A stretch of DNA of 64,000 bases from Georgenia_B sunbinii. Its GTDB lineage: Bacteria > Actinomycetota > Actinomycetes > Actinomycetales > Actinomycetaceae. The stretch lies in NCBI RefSeq assembly GCF_036421855.1, contig NZ_JAZGOK010000007.1. One strand, 5' to 3'. Shown here one piece after another: positions 19,681 through 29,328 of the stretch. Made by a program: the position numbers and the translations under genes. Under the pieces are notes generated by a model, which had not been told where the DNA came from, made no database searches, and was given only the letters and a program-made list of their open reading frames with translations. Each line of letters begins with the position of its first letter. The stretch's first letter is position 1.

Positions 19681-22304
19681 CGACGACCACGCCCGACACG
19701 AGCAAGGTTGCCGAGGACCTCCTCACCGTCAGCATCGACGGCGTCGAGGTGGACGTGCCCAAGGGCACCCTCGTCATCCGCGCCGCCGAGCGCGCCGGGA
19801 TCAACATCCCGCGGTTCTGCGACCACCCGCTGCTCAAGCCGGCCGGCGCCTGCCGGCAGTGCCTCGTCGAGGTCTCCACCCCCGACCGCGAGGGCAACCT
19901 GCGGGCGATGCCCAAGCCGCAGACCTCCTGCACGCTCGAGGCGACGCCGGGGATGGTGGTGGGCACCCAGCACACCTCCGCCGTGGCGGACAAGGCCCAG
20001 CACGGGATGATCGAGTTCCTGCTCATCAACCACCCGCTGGACTGCCCGACCTGCGACAAGGGTGGCGAGTGCCCGCTGCAGAACCAGGCGATGAGCAACG
20101 GCAACGCCACCAGCCGCTTCGTCGACGTCAAGCGGACCTTCCCCAAGCCGCTGAAGATCTCGAGCGAGATCATGCTCGACCGCGACCGCTGCATCCTGTG
20201 CCAGCGCTGCACCCGCTTCTCCGACGAGATCGCCGGCGACGCGTTCATCGCGCTGCAGGGCCGCGGTGGCGGTAGCCCGGGCCGCGAGGTCCACGGCACC
20301 CACGGCTCGCAGGTCGGCACCTTCGACGCCGACGTCCTCGACTTCGCCTACGACGACGACGGTGCCCCGCTCGCGGTCGACGCGACCGTCAGCGGCCCGC
20401 TCGAGGGCGAGCCCGGCATCCGGGTGGGTCTGGCTGCCGGCCCGATGGGCGCGGCGGAGACCGACACCTCCGGGCGGCCGTTCTCCTCCTACTTCTCGGG
20501 CAACACCATCCAGATCTGCCCGGTCGGGGCGCTCACCTCGGCGACCTACCGGTTCCGGGCGCGGCCCTTCGACCTCGTCTCGACCGAGTCGGTCGCCGAG
20601 CACGACGCCGGTGGCTCCGCCATCCGCGTGGACCACCGCCGCGGCGTCGTGCTGCGCCGGCTGGCCGGTGACGACCCCGAGGTCAACGAGGAGTGGATCA
20701 CCGACAAGGACCGCTTCGCGTTCACCTGGCAGAGCGGCAGCGACCGCCTCGAGCTGCCGCTCGTGCGCGACGAGGACACCGGCGAGCTCGTCGAGACCAG
20801 CTGGTCCGAGGCGCTCCACCTGGCGGCCCGGGGCCTGACCGCGGCGCGCGACGCCGGCGGCGTCGGCGTGCTGCCCGGCGGCCGGCTCACCGTCGAGGAC
20901 AGCTACGCGTGGTCCCGGTTCGCCCGCACCGCGCTGGGCACCAACGACGTCGACCACCGCGCCCGGCCCTCCTCCGACGAGGAGGCGTCCTTCCTCGCCC
21001 GCCGGGTCGCCGGCCGTGGCATCGAGGTCAGCTACACCGACCTCGAGCACGCCCCGCACGTCCTGCTCGTGGCACTCGAGCCCGAGGACGAGTGCGGCAC
21101 GATGTTCCTGCGGCTGCGCAAGGGCATGCTCGCCGGCCGGGTGAAGGTCACCACCGTCGCCCCGTTCGCGAGCCGTGGCACCACCAAGGTGCGCGCCCAG
21201 CTGCTCACCGCCGCCCCCGGCGCGGAGCCGGGCGTCCTCGACTCTATCGTCGCGGACTCCGACGACGACGCCGCCGCCGCGGTCGCGACCGCGCTGGCAC
21301 AGCCCGGCGCCGTCGTCCTCGTCGGCGAGCGGGCCGGGGCACTGCCTGGCCTGCTCGGCGCCGTCGAGCGGCTGGTCGACCGGACCTCGGCACGCCTCGC
21401 CTGGGTGCCGCGCCGCGCCGGTGAGCGCGGCGCCGTCGAGACCGGGCTGCTGCCGGGCCTGCTGCCCGGCGCCCGGCCCGTTGCCGACGCTGAGGCACGC
21501 GTCGACCTCGCCGCGGTGTGGGGCGTCGACCGGCTGCCCGACGCCCCGGGACGCGACCTCACCGCCATCCTCGAGGCCGCCCGCGACGGCGACCTCGCCG
21601 GCCTGCTCGTCGGCGGCGTCGACCTGCGCGACCTTCCCGAGCCCGACCTCGCACGCGAGGCGCTCACCGCCGACACCTTCGTGGTCCAGCTCGAGGTCCG
21701 GCGCAGCGAGGTCACCGAGCACGCCGACGTCGTGCTGCCGGTCGCCCCGCCCGTCGAGCGCGGCGGCACGTACCTCAACTGGGAGGGGCGCCCCCGGCCG
21801 TTCGGCCAGGTGCTCGTCTCGCACTTCCAGCCCGACCACGAGGTGCTCGACGCCCTCGCCGCGGAGATGGGCGTGACGCTGGACGCCAGCTCGCTCACCG
21901 CGATCCACGGCCAGCTCGACGAGCTCGCCGGCTGGCAGGGCGCCAGCGCAGCACCGGTGACCGTGCCGGCGCCCGCCGCGCCGCAGCCGACCGCCTCGCA
22001 GGCGGTGCTCGCCACCTGGAAGCCCCAGCTCGACGACGGCCGCGGCCAGCACGGCGAGCCGCACCTCGCGGGCACCGCGCACCGTCCGGTCGCACGACTC
22101 TCGCCCACCGGGGCGGCCCGGCTGGGCCTCGCCGACGGCGCGCCGCTCACCGTGCGCGGCCCGGCCGGTACCATCACCCTGCCGCTCGCGATCGCGACGA
22201 TGCCCGATGGTGTCGTCTGGCTCCCGGAGAACTCTCCGGGGTCGCACGTGCACGAGATGCTCGGCGTCAGCGCCGGTGTCGTCGTCGACCTGGAGGTTCC
22301 GTGA
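19677..22304 (+). CDS. nuoG: NADH-quinone oxidoreductase subunit G
   Basis: This largest peripheral subunit (875 residues) has an N-terminal ferredoxin domain with FCDHPLLKPAGACRQC, a His-Cys cluster region around PLDCPTCDKGGECPLQNQA, and DRCILCQRCTRFSDE. A molybdopterin-oxidoreductase-like fold follows, with CPVGALTSATYRFRARPFDL leading into it. The later part (about residues 500-800) is Ala-rich and less conserved, and the C-terminus ends in a MopB-type beta-barrel (GAARLGLADGAPLTV). It overlaps nuoF by four bases and nuoH by one. Confidence 0.96.
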   Translation: MTTTTPDTSKVAEDLLTVSIDGVEVDVPKGTLVIRAAERAGINIPRFCDHPLLKPAGACRQCLVEVSTPDREGNLRAMPKPQTSCTLEATPGMVVGTQHTSAVADKAQHGMIEFLLINHPLDCPTCDKGGECPLQNQAMSNGNATSRFVDVKRTFPKPLKISSEIMLDRDRCILCQRCTRFSDEIAGDAFIALQGRGGGSPGREVHGTHGSQVGTFDADVLDFAYDDDGAPLAVDATVSGPLEGEPGIRVGLAAGPMGAAETDTSGRPFSSYFSGNTIQICPVGALTSATYRFRARPFDLVSTESVAEHDAGGSAIRVDHRRGVVLRRLAGDDPEVNEEWITDKDRFAFTWQSGSDRLELPLVRDEDTGELVETSWSEALHLAARGLTAARDAGGVGVLPGGRLTVEDSYAWSRFARTALGTNDVDHRARPSSDEEASFLARRVAGRGIEVSYTDLEHAPHVLLVALEPEDECGTMFLRLRKGMLAGRVKVTTVAPFASRGTTKVRAQLLTAAPGAEPGVLDSIVADSDDDAAAAVATALAQPGAVVLVGERAGALPGLLGAVERLVDRTSARLAWVPRRAGERGAVETGLLPGLLPGARPVADAEARVDLAAVWGVDRLPDAPGRDLTAILEAARDGDLAGLLVGGVDLRDLPEPDLAREALTADTFVVQLEVRRSEVTEHADVVLPVAPPVERGGTYLNWEGRPRPFGQVLVSHFQPDHEVLDALAAEMGVTLDASSLTAIHGQLDELAGWQGASAAPVTVPAPAAPQPTASQAVLATWKPQLDDGRGQHGEPHLAGTAHRPVARLSPTGAARLGLADGAPLTVRGPAGTITLPLAIATMPDGVVWLPENSPGSHVHEMLGVSAGVVVDLEVP

Positions 22305-23695
22305 TGCTGTCCGTGCCCATGCTGACCGGTACGCCGGCCGGGCCGAGCGCCGACTTCAGCAACGACACCTGGTGGATCTGGGTGATCAAGGCGGTCGCGA
22401 TCGTCGTCATGCTGCTGGTCTTCGTGCTCATCGCCATCTGGGCGGAGCGCAAGATCCTCGCGCGCATGCAGACCCGGCCGGGCCCGAACGTCCACGGCCC
22501 GATGGGGCTGCTGCAGTCCACCGCCGACGCGATCAAGCTGCTGCTCAAGGAGGACATCAACCTCAAGGGCGCCGACCGCTTCGTCTACCTGCTGGCGCCG
22601 TTCATCGCGGCGCTGTGCGCGTTCCTCATCTACGCGGTCATCCCGTTCGGCCCCGAGGTGACGATCTTCGGCGTCGAGACCCCGCTGCAGCTCGCGGACA
22701 CCTCCGTAGCGGTGCTGTACATCCTCGGGATCACCGCGCTGGGCGTCTACGGCATCGTGCTCGGTGGCTGGTCCTCGAACTCGACCTTCCCGCTGCTCGG
22801 CGCGGTGCGCTCGTCGGCGCAGGTCATCTCCTACGAGCTGGCCATGGGCATCGCCCTGGTCACCGTGTTCCTCGTCTCCGGCTCCGCCTCGACCTCCCAG
22901 ATCGTGGACTCCCAGGAACGGATGTGGTGGGCGATCGTGCTCGCCCCGGCCTTCCTCGTCTACCTGGTCTCGATGGTCGGTGAGGTCAACCGGCTGCCGT
23001 TCGACCTGCCCGAGGCCGAGGGCGAGCTCGTCGCCGGCCACATGGTCGAGTACTCCTCGATGAAGTTCGCCTGGTTCTTCCTCGCCGAGTACGTCAACAT
23101 GCTCAACGTCTCCGCCGTCGCCGCCACGCTCTTCCTCGGCGGCTGGCGTGCCCCCTGGGGCATCGAACTCATCAACGACGGCATGTTCAACGAGGGCTGG
23201 TGGCCGCTGCTGTGGATGGTCGCCAAGATCTGGCTCGTCATGCTGTTCATGTTCTGGCTGCGGGCGACGCTGCTGCGGTTCCGCTACGACCAGTTCATGA
23301 ACCTCGGCTGGAAGATCCTCATCCCGGTCGCGCTCGGCTGGCTCGTCGCCGTCGCCGTCGTCCAGGGCCTGCTGCAGTTCACCGACGTCGACCTGCGCTC
23401 CCTGCTGTTCGTGCTCGCCGGGGTGTTCGTCGTCGTCCTGCTCGCCACGCTGTTCCTGCCGGAGAAGAAGCAGCCGGCCGAGGAAGAGGACGACGCGACC
23501 GCAGCGCCTCGCGGGGAGGGCGGCGAGCTCGTCATCGAGCCCGAGCACTTCGACGCCCTGGCGGGCGGCTTCCCGGTCCCGCCACTACCCGGCCAGCAGC
23601 TGCCGCCGTCGCCGCGCAAGCGGCTGCGGGAGACCCAGGCCGCAACCGGCACCCAGACCATTTCGGCACCGTCACAGGAGGCCACCGATGACTAA
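22304..23695 (+). CDS. nuoH: NADH-quinone oxidoreductase subunit H, with C-terminal extension
   Basis: This membrane subunit (463 residues) connects the quinone site to the proton channels. It has AERKILARMQTRPGPN and EVNRLPFDLPEAEGELVAGHMVEYSSMKF, the acidic quinone-tunnel loop, within about eight helices. After the last helix (ending near residue 388) a hydrophilic tail of about 75 residues is predicted to face the cytoplasm; bacterial NuoH proteins are usually shorter. The start is ATG 22304 within GTGATG; a GTG at 22301 is a possible alternative. The tail region overlaps nuoI by eight bases. Confidence 0.95.
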   Translation: MLSVPMLTGTPAGPSADFSNDTWWIWVIKAVAIVVMLLVFVLIAIWAERKILARMQTRPGPNVHGPMGLLQSTADAIKLLLKEDINLKGADRFVYLLAPFIAALCAFLIYAVIPFGPEVTIFGVETPLQLADTSVAVLYILGITALGVYGIVLGGWSSNSTFPLLGAVRSSAQVISYELAMGIALVTVFLVSGSASTSQIVDSQERMWWAIVLAPAFLVYLVSMVGEVNRLPFDLPEAEGELVAGHMVEYSSMKFAWFFLAEYVNMLNVSAVAATLFLGGWRAPWGIELINDGMFNEGWWPLLWMVAKIWLVMLFMFWLRATLLRFRYDQFMNLGWKILIPVALGWLVAVAVVQGLLQFTDVDLRSLLFVLAGVFVVVLLATLFLPEKKQPAEEEDDATAAPRGEGGELVIEPEHFDALAGGFPVPPLPGQQLPPSPRKRLRETQAATGTQTISAPSQEATDD

Positions 23696-24419
23696 GCGTC
23701 AGGACCACGAGCCCGGCAAGGAGCGGCTGCGCAAGCAGCTGGCGAAGCCGGACCAGGGCCGGGCCGCGGTCGGCAAGCCGCTGCCGATGGCCTACGAGCC
23801 GGACAAGAAGGGACCGATCGGCGAGCTGCTCGCCCCGATCGCCGGTTTCGGCGTCACGCTGTCCTCGTTCTTCCGCCCGGACGTCACCGAGCAGTACCCG
23901 TTCGAGAAGGTGCCGACCGAGCCGCGCTACCACGGCCGCCACCAGCTCAACCGGTACGCCGACGGCCTGGAGAAGTGCATCGGCTGCGAGCTGTGCGCGT
24001 GGGCCTGCCCCGCGGACGCCATCTACGTCGAGGGCGGCGACAACTCGGCCGACGAGCGCTACGCCCCCGGCGAGCGGTACGGCCGCGTCTACCAGATCAA
24101 CTACCTGCGGTGCATCTTCTGCGCGCTGTGCATCGAGGCGTGCCCCACCCGGGCGCTGACGATGACCAACGAGTACGAGCTCACCGGCCCCACCCGCGAG
24201 GGGCAGATCTACGAGAAGCAGGACCTCCTCGCACCGATGGCCGACGGCATGCTCGCCGCCCCTCACCCGATGGTCGAGGGCACCACCGACGTCGAGTACT
24301 ACCGCGGCGAGGTCACCGGACCGACCGACGCGCAGGTCGACTGGGTGCGCGAGAACCGTCCGGACGAGCCGACGTTGGCAACCGTGCGGACCGTGGCCGC
24401 CAAGGGGGCAGGGGCATGA
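23688..24419 (+). CDS. nuoI: NADH-quinone oxidoreductase subunit I
   Basis: This ferredoxin-like subunit (243 residues) holds clusters N6a and N6b. The two motifs are CIGCELCAWACPADAIYVEG and CIFCALCIEACPTRAL. An N-terminal extension of about 40 charged residues precedes the conserved VTLSSFFRPDVTEQYPFEK block. It overlaps nuoH and nuoJ, consistent with coupled translation. Confidence 0.97.
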   Translation: MTKRQDHEPGKERLRKQLAKPDQGRAAVGKPLPMAYEPDKKGPIGELLAPIAGFGVTLSSFFRPDVTEQYPFEKVPTEPRYHGRHQLNRYADGLEKCIGCELCAWACPADAIYVEGGDNSADERYAPGERYGRVYQINYLRCIFCALCIEACPTRALTMTNEYELTGPTREGQIYEKQDLLAPMADGMLAAPHPMVEGTTDVEYYRGEVTGPTDAQVDWVRENRPDEPTLATVRTVAAKGAGA

Positions 24420-25378
24420 TGCTGCCGATGACCCTCGCCGAGACCGGTGTCACCAGCACCGGCGAGGCGGTGTTCTTCTGGATCGCCGGGCCGCTGGCGG
24501 TGCTCGCCGCGCTCAGCCTGCTGTTCGCCCGCAAGGCGGTCTACGCCGCCATGGGCGTGGTGTTCGTGATGATCGCGCTGGCCGGGTTCTACATCGCGCA
24601 GGAGGCACTGTTCCTCGGCGTCGCGCAGATCATCGTCTACACCGGCGCGATCATGATGCTGTTCCTCTTCGTGCTCATGCTCGTGGGCGTGGACGCCGCC
24701 GACTCGGTCGTCGAGACCCTCAAGGGGCAGCGGTGGATCGCCGTGCTCTTCGGCCTCGCGCTCGTCGTTGCGCTGGCCGGCATCATCCGCAGCGCCACCA
24801 TGCCCGCCCCGCAGGGGCTGGCGGGCGCGAACGCCGACAGCAACCCGGTGGGCGTGGCCCGACTGCTGTTCTCCGACTACGTCTTCACGATGGAAGTCAC
24901 CGCGATCATGCTCGTCACGGCCGCGGTCGGCGCCGTCGTCCTCACCCGTGGCGAGCGGCTGCACGCCAAGCTCAGCCAGCGCGACGTCGTCGAGGCCAAG
25001 ATGGCCGGCTTCGCCGCCGGTGGCCGCGTGCGCGGCCTGCCCGCCCCCGGTGTCTACGCGCGCCACAACGCCGCCGACGTCCCGGCGCTGGGTGCCGACG
25101 GCAAGGCGATCGACGAGTCCGTGCCGCGCGTGCTGCGCATCCGTGGCCAGCAGCGGTCCATCGAGTCGGTCAGCCCCGAGCTCGTCGCGGCGCTCAGCGC
25201 CCCTGAGACCCGCCACCCCGGCGACCTCGGCGCGCGTACAGTGCAGCAGTCCGGCGAGCCCGGCATGCCCGGCACCGAGCCCGCGCCCGGCGGGCAGCGG
25301 TCCGTCACCGGCGAGAAGCCGACGAGCACGAGCACCGAGGACACCCCGGACGCCCCGCGCGAGGAGCCGCAGTCGTGA
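24416..25378 (+). CDS. nuoJ: NADH-quinone oxidoreductase subunit J, with long C-terminal tail
   Basis: This membrane subunit has 320 residues, of which the first 180 or so contain the five-helix NuoJ fold (FYIAQEALFLGVAQIIVYTGAIMMLFLFV). The remaining 140 residues are hydrophilic and rich in Pro, Gly, Ala and charged residues, with no recognised domain. Two in-frame ATGs exist (24416 and 24419); the first overlaps the nuoI stop as ATGATG. The last four bases overlap nuoK. Confidence 0.94.
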   Translation: MMLPMTLAETGVTSTGEAVFFWIAGPLAVLAALSLLFARKAVYAAMGVVFVMIALAGFYIAQEALFLGVAQIIVYTGAIMMLFLFVLMLVGVDAADSVVETLKGQRWIAVLFGLALVVALAGIIRSATMPAPQGLAGANADSNPVGVARLLFSDYVFTMEVTAIMLVTAAVGAVVLTRGERLHAKLSQRDVVEAKMAGFAAGGRVRGLPAPGVYARHNAADVPALGADGKAIDESVPRVLRIRGQQRSIESVSPELVAALSAPETRHPGDLGARTVQQSGEPGMPGTEPAPGGQRSVTGEKPTSTSTEDTPDAPREEPQS

Positions 25379-25674
25379 GCCTGACCAACTACATCGTGCT
25401 GTCGGGGATCCTGTTCTCCATCGGCGCCGTCGCGGTCCTGCTGCGACGCAACAGCATCATCGCCCTCATGGGCGTCGAGCTCATGCTCAACGCCGCCAAC
25501 CTCACCTTCATCACCTTCGCGCGCTGGCACGGCAACCTCCACGGTGAGGTCTTCGCGTTCTTCGTCATGGTGGTGGCGGCCGCTGAGGTCGTCGTCGGGC
25601 TGGCGATCGTCATTTCCATCTTCCGAACCCGCAGGTCGGCGTCTATCGACGACGTCAACCTGCTCAAGAACTGA
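25375..25674 (+). CDS. nuoK: NADH-quinone oxidoreductase subunit K
   Basis: This small three-helix membrane subunit is 99 residues, the usual NuoK length. The family block RNSIIALMGVELMLNAANL contains the conserved membrane Glu, and a second acidic position follows in VVVAAAEVVVGLAIV. It starts with GTG, overlapping nuoJ by four bases. Confidence 0.96.
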   Translation: MSLTNYIVLSGILFSIGAVAVLLRRNSIIALMGVELMLNAANLTFITFARWHGNLHGEVFAFFVMVVAAAEVVVGLAIVISIFRTRRSASIDDVNLLKN

Positions 25675-25686
25675 CGGGGGGTCCGC

Positions 25687-27657
25687 GTGCTCGCCTCTGT
25701 GCTGGGAACGCCGGCGCTGACCGTGCCCACCGCGGTAGCCGACGCCACCGCTGCTAGCGGTGCGGCCGGCTACGCCTGGTTGCTCGTCGCCATTCCACTG
25801 CTCGGTGCCGGCATCCTGCTGGTCGCCGGCCGTCGCTCGAACGCCTGGGGCCACTGGCTCGGCGTGCTCGCCTCGGTCGGCGCCTTCGCCGTCGCGGTCG
25901 CGGTGCTGATCGAGATGGTCGGGCGCGAGGCCGGGGACCGGGTGATGGACATCCACCTCTACTCCTGGCTGCCCGCCGGTGAGCTCTCGGTGGACGCCGG
26001 GCTGCGGGTGGACCCGTTGTCGATGTCGTTCGTGCTGCTGGTGACCTTCGTCGGTTCCCTCATCCACATCTACTCCGTGGCCTACATGGACAAGGACGTC
26101 GACCGGCGCAGGTTCTTCGCCTACCTCAACCTGTTCATCGCCGCGATGCTGCTGCTCGTGCTCGCCGACTCCTACCTCCTGCTGTTCGTCGGCTGGGAAG
26201 GTGTGGGACTGGCGTCCTACCTGCTCATCGGCTTCTGGAACCACGTGCCGCAGTACGCGACCGCCGCCAAGAAGGCGTTCGTGATGAACCGCGTCGGTGA
26301 CGTCGGCCTGCTCCTCGCGATGATGGCGATGTTCGCGGCGTTCGGCGCCGTCGACTTCGACACCGTGTTCGCCGGGGCGGGGGGCGCCAGCACCGGTGTG
26401 CTCACCGCGATCGGGCTGTTCCTGCTGCTCGCGGCCTGCGGAAAGTCCGCGCAGTTCCCGCTGCAGGCCTGGCTCGGTGACGCGATGGCCGGCCCCACGC
26501 CGGTCTCCGCGCTCATCCACGCGGCCACCATGGTCACCGCCGGGGTCTACCTCATCGTGCGGTCCGGCCCGCTCTTCGACCTCGCGCCCGCCGCGCAGCT
26601 CGTCGTCGCCATCGTCGGTGCGGTGACGCTGATCTTCGGTGCCGTCGTCGGGATGGCCAAGGACGACATCAAGAAGGTGCTCGCCGCCTCGACGATGTCC
26701 CAGATCGGCTACATGATGCTCGCCGCCGGGCTCGGCCCGGTCGGGTACGCGTTCGCGATCTTCCACCTCATCACCCACGGCTTCTTCAAGGCCGGGATGT
26801 TCCTCGGCGCCGGGTCGGTCATGCACGGCATGGACGACCAGGTCGACATGCGCCGCTTCGGCGGGCTGTCGAAGTACATGAAGATCACCTGGGTCACGTT
26901 CGCCGCCGGCTGGCTGGCGATCCTCGGGATCCCGCCGTTCTCCGGCTTCTGGAGCAAGGACAAGATCATCGAGGCAGCGTTCGTCGGAGACGGCTGGCAG
27001 CCCTGGGTGTTCGGCTCGGTGGCGCTCATCGGCGCCGGGCTCACCTCCTTCTACATGTCGCGGCTGTTCTTCATGACCTTCCACGGCAAGAAGCGCTGGG
27101 CGCCCACCTCTGAGGGCAAGGCGCAGACGCCGCACGAGTCGCCGGCGCTGATGACGATCCCGATGATCATCCTCGCGGTCGGGTCGGTGGCACTCGGTGG
27201 CCTGATGGCCCTCGGCGGTGGCTTCGCCGCCTGGCTCGAGCCGGTCACCGGCCACGTCGAGCACCACGAGCCGGTCATCGCCATCCCGGTGATCATGGGC
27301 CTGACCATCGCGCTCGTGCTCATCGGCGCGGTCCTCGCCTGGCGCCAGTACGGCGCCGCCGCGGTGCCGGTCACCGCGCCGCGGGGCTCGGTCCTCACCC
27401 GGGCGGCTCGCGCCGACCTCCACCAGGACGCCGTCAACGAAGGAGTGTTCATGCGGCCGGGGCAGTACCTCACCCGGGCACTGGTCTACAGCGACTCCGC
27501 CGTCGTCGACGGCGCGGTCATGGGCCTGGCCCGGGGGACGTCCGGATCGGGGAGCTGGCTGCGACGGTTGCAGACCGGGTACATCCGTTCCTACGCCGCC
27601 GTCATGCTCGTCGGTGTTGTAGTTGCCCTTGTCGTCGTCCTCGCCTCGCGCGCGTAA
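25687..27657 (+). CDS. nuoL: NADH-quinone oxidoreductase subunit L
   Basis: This is the distal antiporter-like proton-pumping subunit (656 residues, GTG start). Visible features are VDPLSMSFVLLVTFVGSLIH, LLLFVGWEGVGLASYLLIGFW with the conserved Glu, KKAFVMNRVGDVG, AGPTPVSALIHAATMVTAGVYL and KDDIKKVLAASTMSQIGYM with the channel Lys residues. The C-terminus carries the lateral helix region and a final membrane helix. It lies 12 bases after nuoK. Confidence 0.96.
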   Translation: MLASVLGTPALTVPTAVADATAASGAAGYAWLLVAIPLLGAGILLVAGRRSNAWGHWLGVLASVGAFAVAVAVLIEMVGREAGDRVMDIHLYSWLPAGELSVDAGLRVDPLSMSFVLLVTFVGSLIHIYSVAYMDKDVDRRRFFAYLNLFIAAMLLLVLADSYLLLFVGWEGVGLASYLLIGFWNHVPQYATAAKKAFVMNRVGDVGLLLAMMAMFAAFGAVDFDTVFAGAGGASTGVLTAIGLFLLLAACGKSAQFPLQAWLGDAMAGPTPVSALIHAATMVTAGVYLIVRSGPLFDLAPAAQLVVAIVGAVTLIFGAVVGMAKDDIKKVLAASTMSQIGYMMLAAGLGPVGYAFAIFHLITHGFFKAGMFLGAGSVMHGMDDQVDMRRFGGLSKYMKITWVTFAAGWLAILGIPPFSGFWSKDKIIEAAFVGDGWQPWVFGSVALIGAGLTSFYMSRLFFMTFHGKKRWAPTSEGKAQTPHESPALMTIPMIILAVGSVALGGLMALGGGFAAWLEPVTGHVEHHEPVIAIPVIMGLTIALVLIGAVLAWRQYGAAAVPVTAPRGSVLTRAARADLHQDAVNEGVFMRPGQYLTRALVYSDSAVVDGAVMGLARGTSGSGSWLRRLQTGYIRSYAAVMLVGVVVALVVVLASRA

Positions 27658-27675
27658 GAGGAAGAGGTAGCGAAC

Positions 27676-29328
27676 ATGAATGCTCTGAGCAACCTGCCCT
27701 GGCTGACGATCCTCATCGTCGTGCCCCTCGTGGCAGCAGCCGTCATCTGGCTGGTGCCGCCGCTGCACCGCATCGCGCGGCCGCTCGGCCTGGCGGTGTC
27801 CCTCATCGTCCTCGTCGGGTTCGTCGTCATGGCGTCCGGCTTCGACATGGGCGCGGCCGGCGAGCAGCAGCTCGTCGAGCAGGCCGCATGGATCCCGCAG
27901 CTGGGAGTCTCCTACGCGCTCGGCGTCAACGGGCTCGGCCTGGCGATGGTGGGCCTGGCGGTCTTCCTCGTCCCGCTGGCCCTGCTGGCCGGCTGGCGCG
28001 AGCAGCTCGTCGTGCCCGACGGCGCCGACATCGCGCGCCGGCAGATGGGCTTCGTCGCCCTCGTGCTGGTGCTGGAGGCACTCATGGTGGCGGTCTTCGC
28101 CGCCCGTGACGTGTTCTTGTTCTACGTGGTGTTCGAGGCGATGCTCGTCCCGGTGTACTTCCTCATCGGGAACTACGGCGGGCCCAAGCGTCGTCACGCC
28201 GCGGTGAAGTTCCTCATCTACTCGCTGGCGTCGGGCCTGATCATGCTCGTCGGCGTCATCGCCGTCGGCATCTTCGGCCCCGGCGGCTCCGAGGGCTACC
28301 TCATCGACACGCTCGCCGGCGCCGACTTCGGGGTGTGGGCCGAGCGCTGGATCTTCATCTCGTTCTTCATCGCGTTCGCGGTGAAGGCGCCGATGTGGCC
28401 GGTGCACACCTGGCTGCCCGACGCCGCCCAGCAGGGCTCACCGGGCACCTCCACCCTGCTGGTCAGCGTGCTGGACAAGGTGGGCACCTTCGGCATGATC
28501 GCGCTGTGCCTGCCGCTGTTCCCGGCGGCCTCGCAGTGGGCCGCGCCGGTGATCATCGTGCTCGCCGTCATCTCGATCCTCTACGGTGCCCTGCTCGCCC
28601 TCGGGCAGCGCGACATCATGCGGCTCATCGCCTTCACCTCGGTCTCCCACTTCGGCTTCATCGTGCTGGGGATCTTCGTCCGCGAGGAGCTCGCGCTCAC
28701 CGGCGCGATGCTCTACATGGTCGCGCACGGCGTCTCGACCGCCGCGCTGTTCCTCATCACCGGGTTCCTCACCCAGCGCGGCGGGAGCCAGGAGATCCCG
28801 GCCTACGGCGGGATGCAGCGGGTCACCCCGGTGCTCGCCGGCACCTGGCTCGTCGCCGGGCTGGCGACCATCGCGCTGCCCGGCCTCTCCGGCTTCCTGC
28901 CGGAGTACCTCGTGCTGCTGGGCACCTTCCGGGTGAACATCGTCGCCGCGTCCTTCGCGGTGATCGCGGTGATCATCGCCGCCATCTACATCTTGCTGCC
29001 GTACCAGCGGATGTTCACCGGCGCCCCCAACCCCGCCCTCGCGAAGCTGCCGGACCTCGACGCCCGCGAGAGGTGGGTCGTGGCGCCGCTCGTCGTCGCG
29101 ATGCTCGCGCTGGGCCTCGTCCCGGGCCCGGTGCTCGACGTCGTGCGCCCGGTCGCCGAGCAGGCGGCCATCGAGCAACCGAGCTCCCTGGGCTCGGCCG
29201 CCTCCGATGACAGCAACGACGCCGGCACGCAGGGCGGTGCCGACTCCGGCACCGGCACCGCGTCCGGACCCGCCGATTGGAGCAACGTGACGGCAGCGAC
29301 CGTGCTGGCAGAGGGGAGCGCGAAGTGA
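27676..29328 (+). CDS. nuoM: NADH-quinone oxidoreductase subunit M
   Basis: This antiporter-like membrane subunit has 550 residues. It has VFEAMLVPVYFLIGNYGG, SFFIAFAVKAPMWPVHTWLPDA, TLLVSVLDKVGTFGMI, and RDIMRLIAFTSVSHFGFIVLGIF with the conserved Lys/Glu/His positions of the proton path. The last 50 residues are a Ser/Asp/Gly-rich tail. The TGA overlaps the GTG start of nuoN. Confidence 0.96.
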   Translation: MNALSNLPWLTILIVVPLVAAAVIWLVPPLHRIARPLGLAVSLIVLVGFVVMASGFDMGAAGEQQLVEQAAWIPQLGVSYALGVNGLGLAMVGLAVFLVPLALLAGWREQLVVPDGADIARRQMGFVALVLVLEALMVAVFAARDVFLFYVVFEAMLVPVYFLIGNYGGPKRRHAAVKFLIYSLASGLIMLVGVIAVGIFGPGGSEGYLIDTLAGADFGVWAERWIFISFFIAFAVKAPMWPVHTWLPDAAQQGSPGTSTLLVSVLDKVGTFGMIALCLPLFPAASQWAAPVIIVLAVISILYGALLALGQRDIMRLIAFTSVSHFGFIVLGIFVREELALTGAMLYMVAHGVSTAALFLITGFLTQRGGSQEIPAYGGMQRVTPVLAGTWLVAGLATIALPGLSGFLPEYLVLLGTFRVNIVAASFAVIAVIIAAIYILLPYQRMFTGAPNPALAKLPDLDARERWVVAPLVVAMLALGLVPGPVLDVVRPVAEQAAIEQPSSLGSAASDDSNDAGTQGGADSGTGTASGPADWSNVTAATVLAEGSAK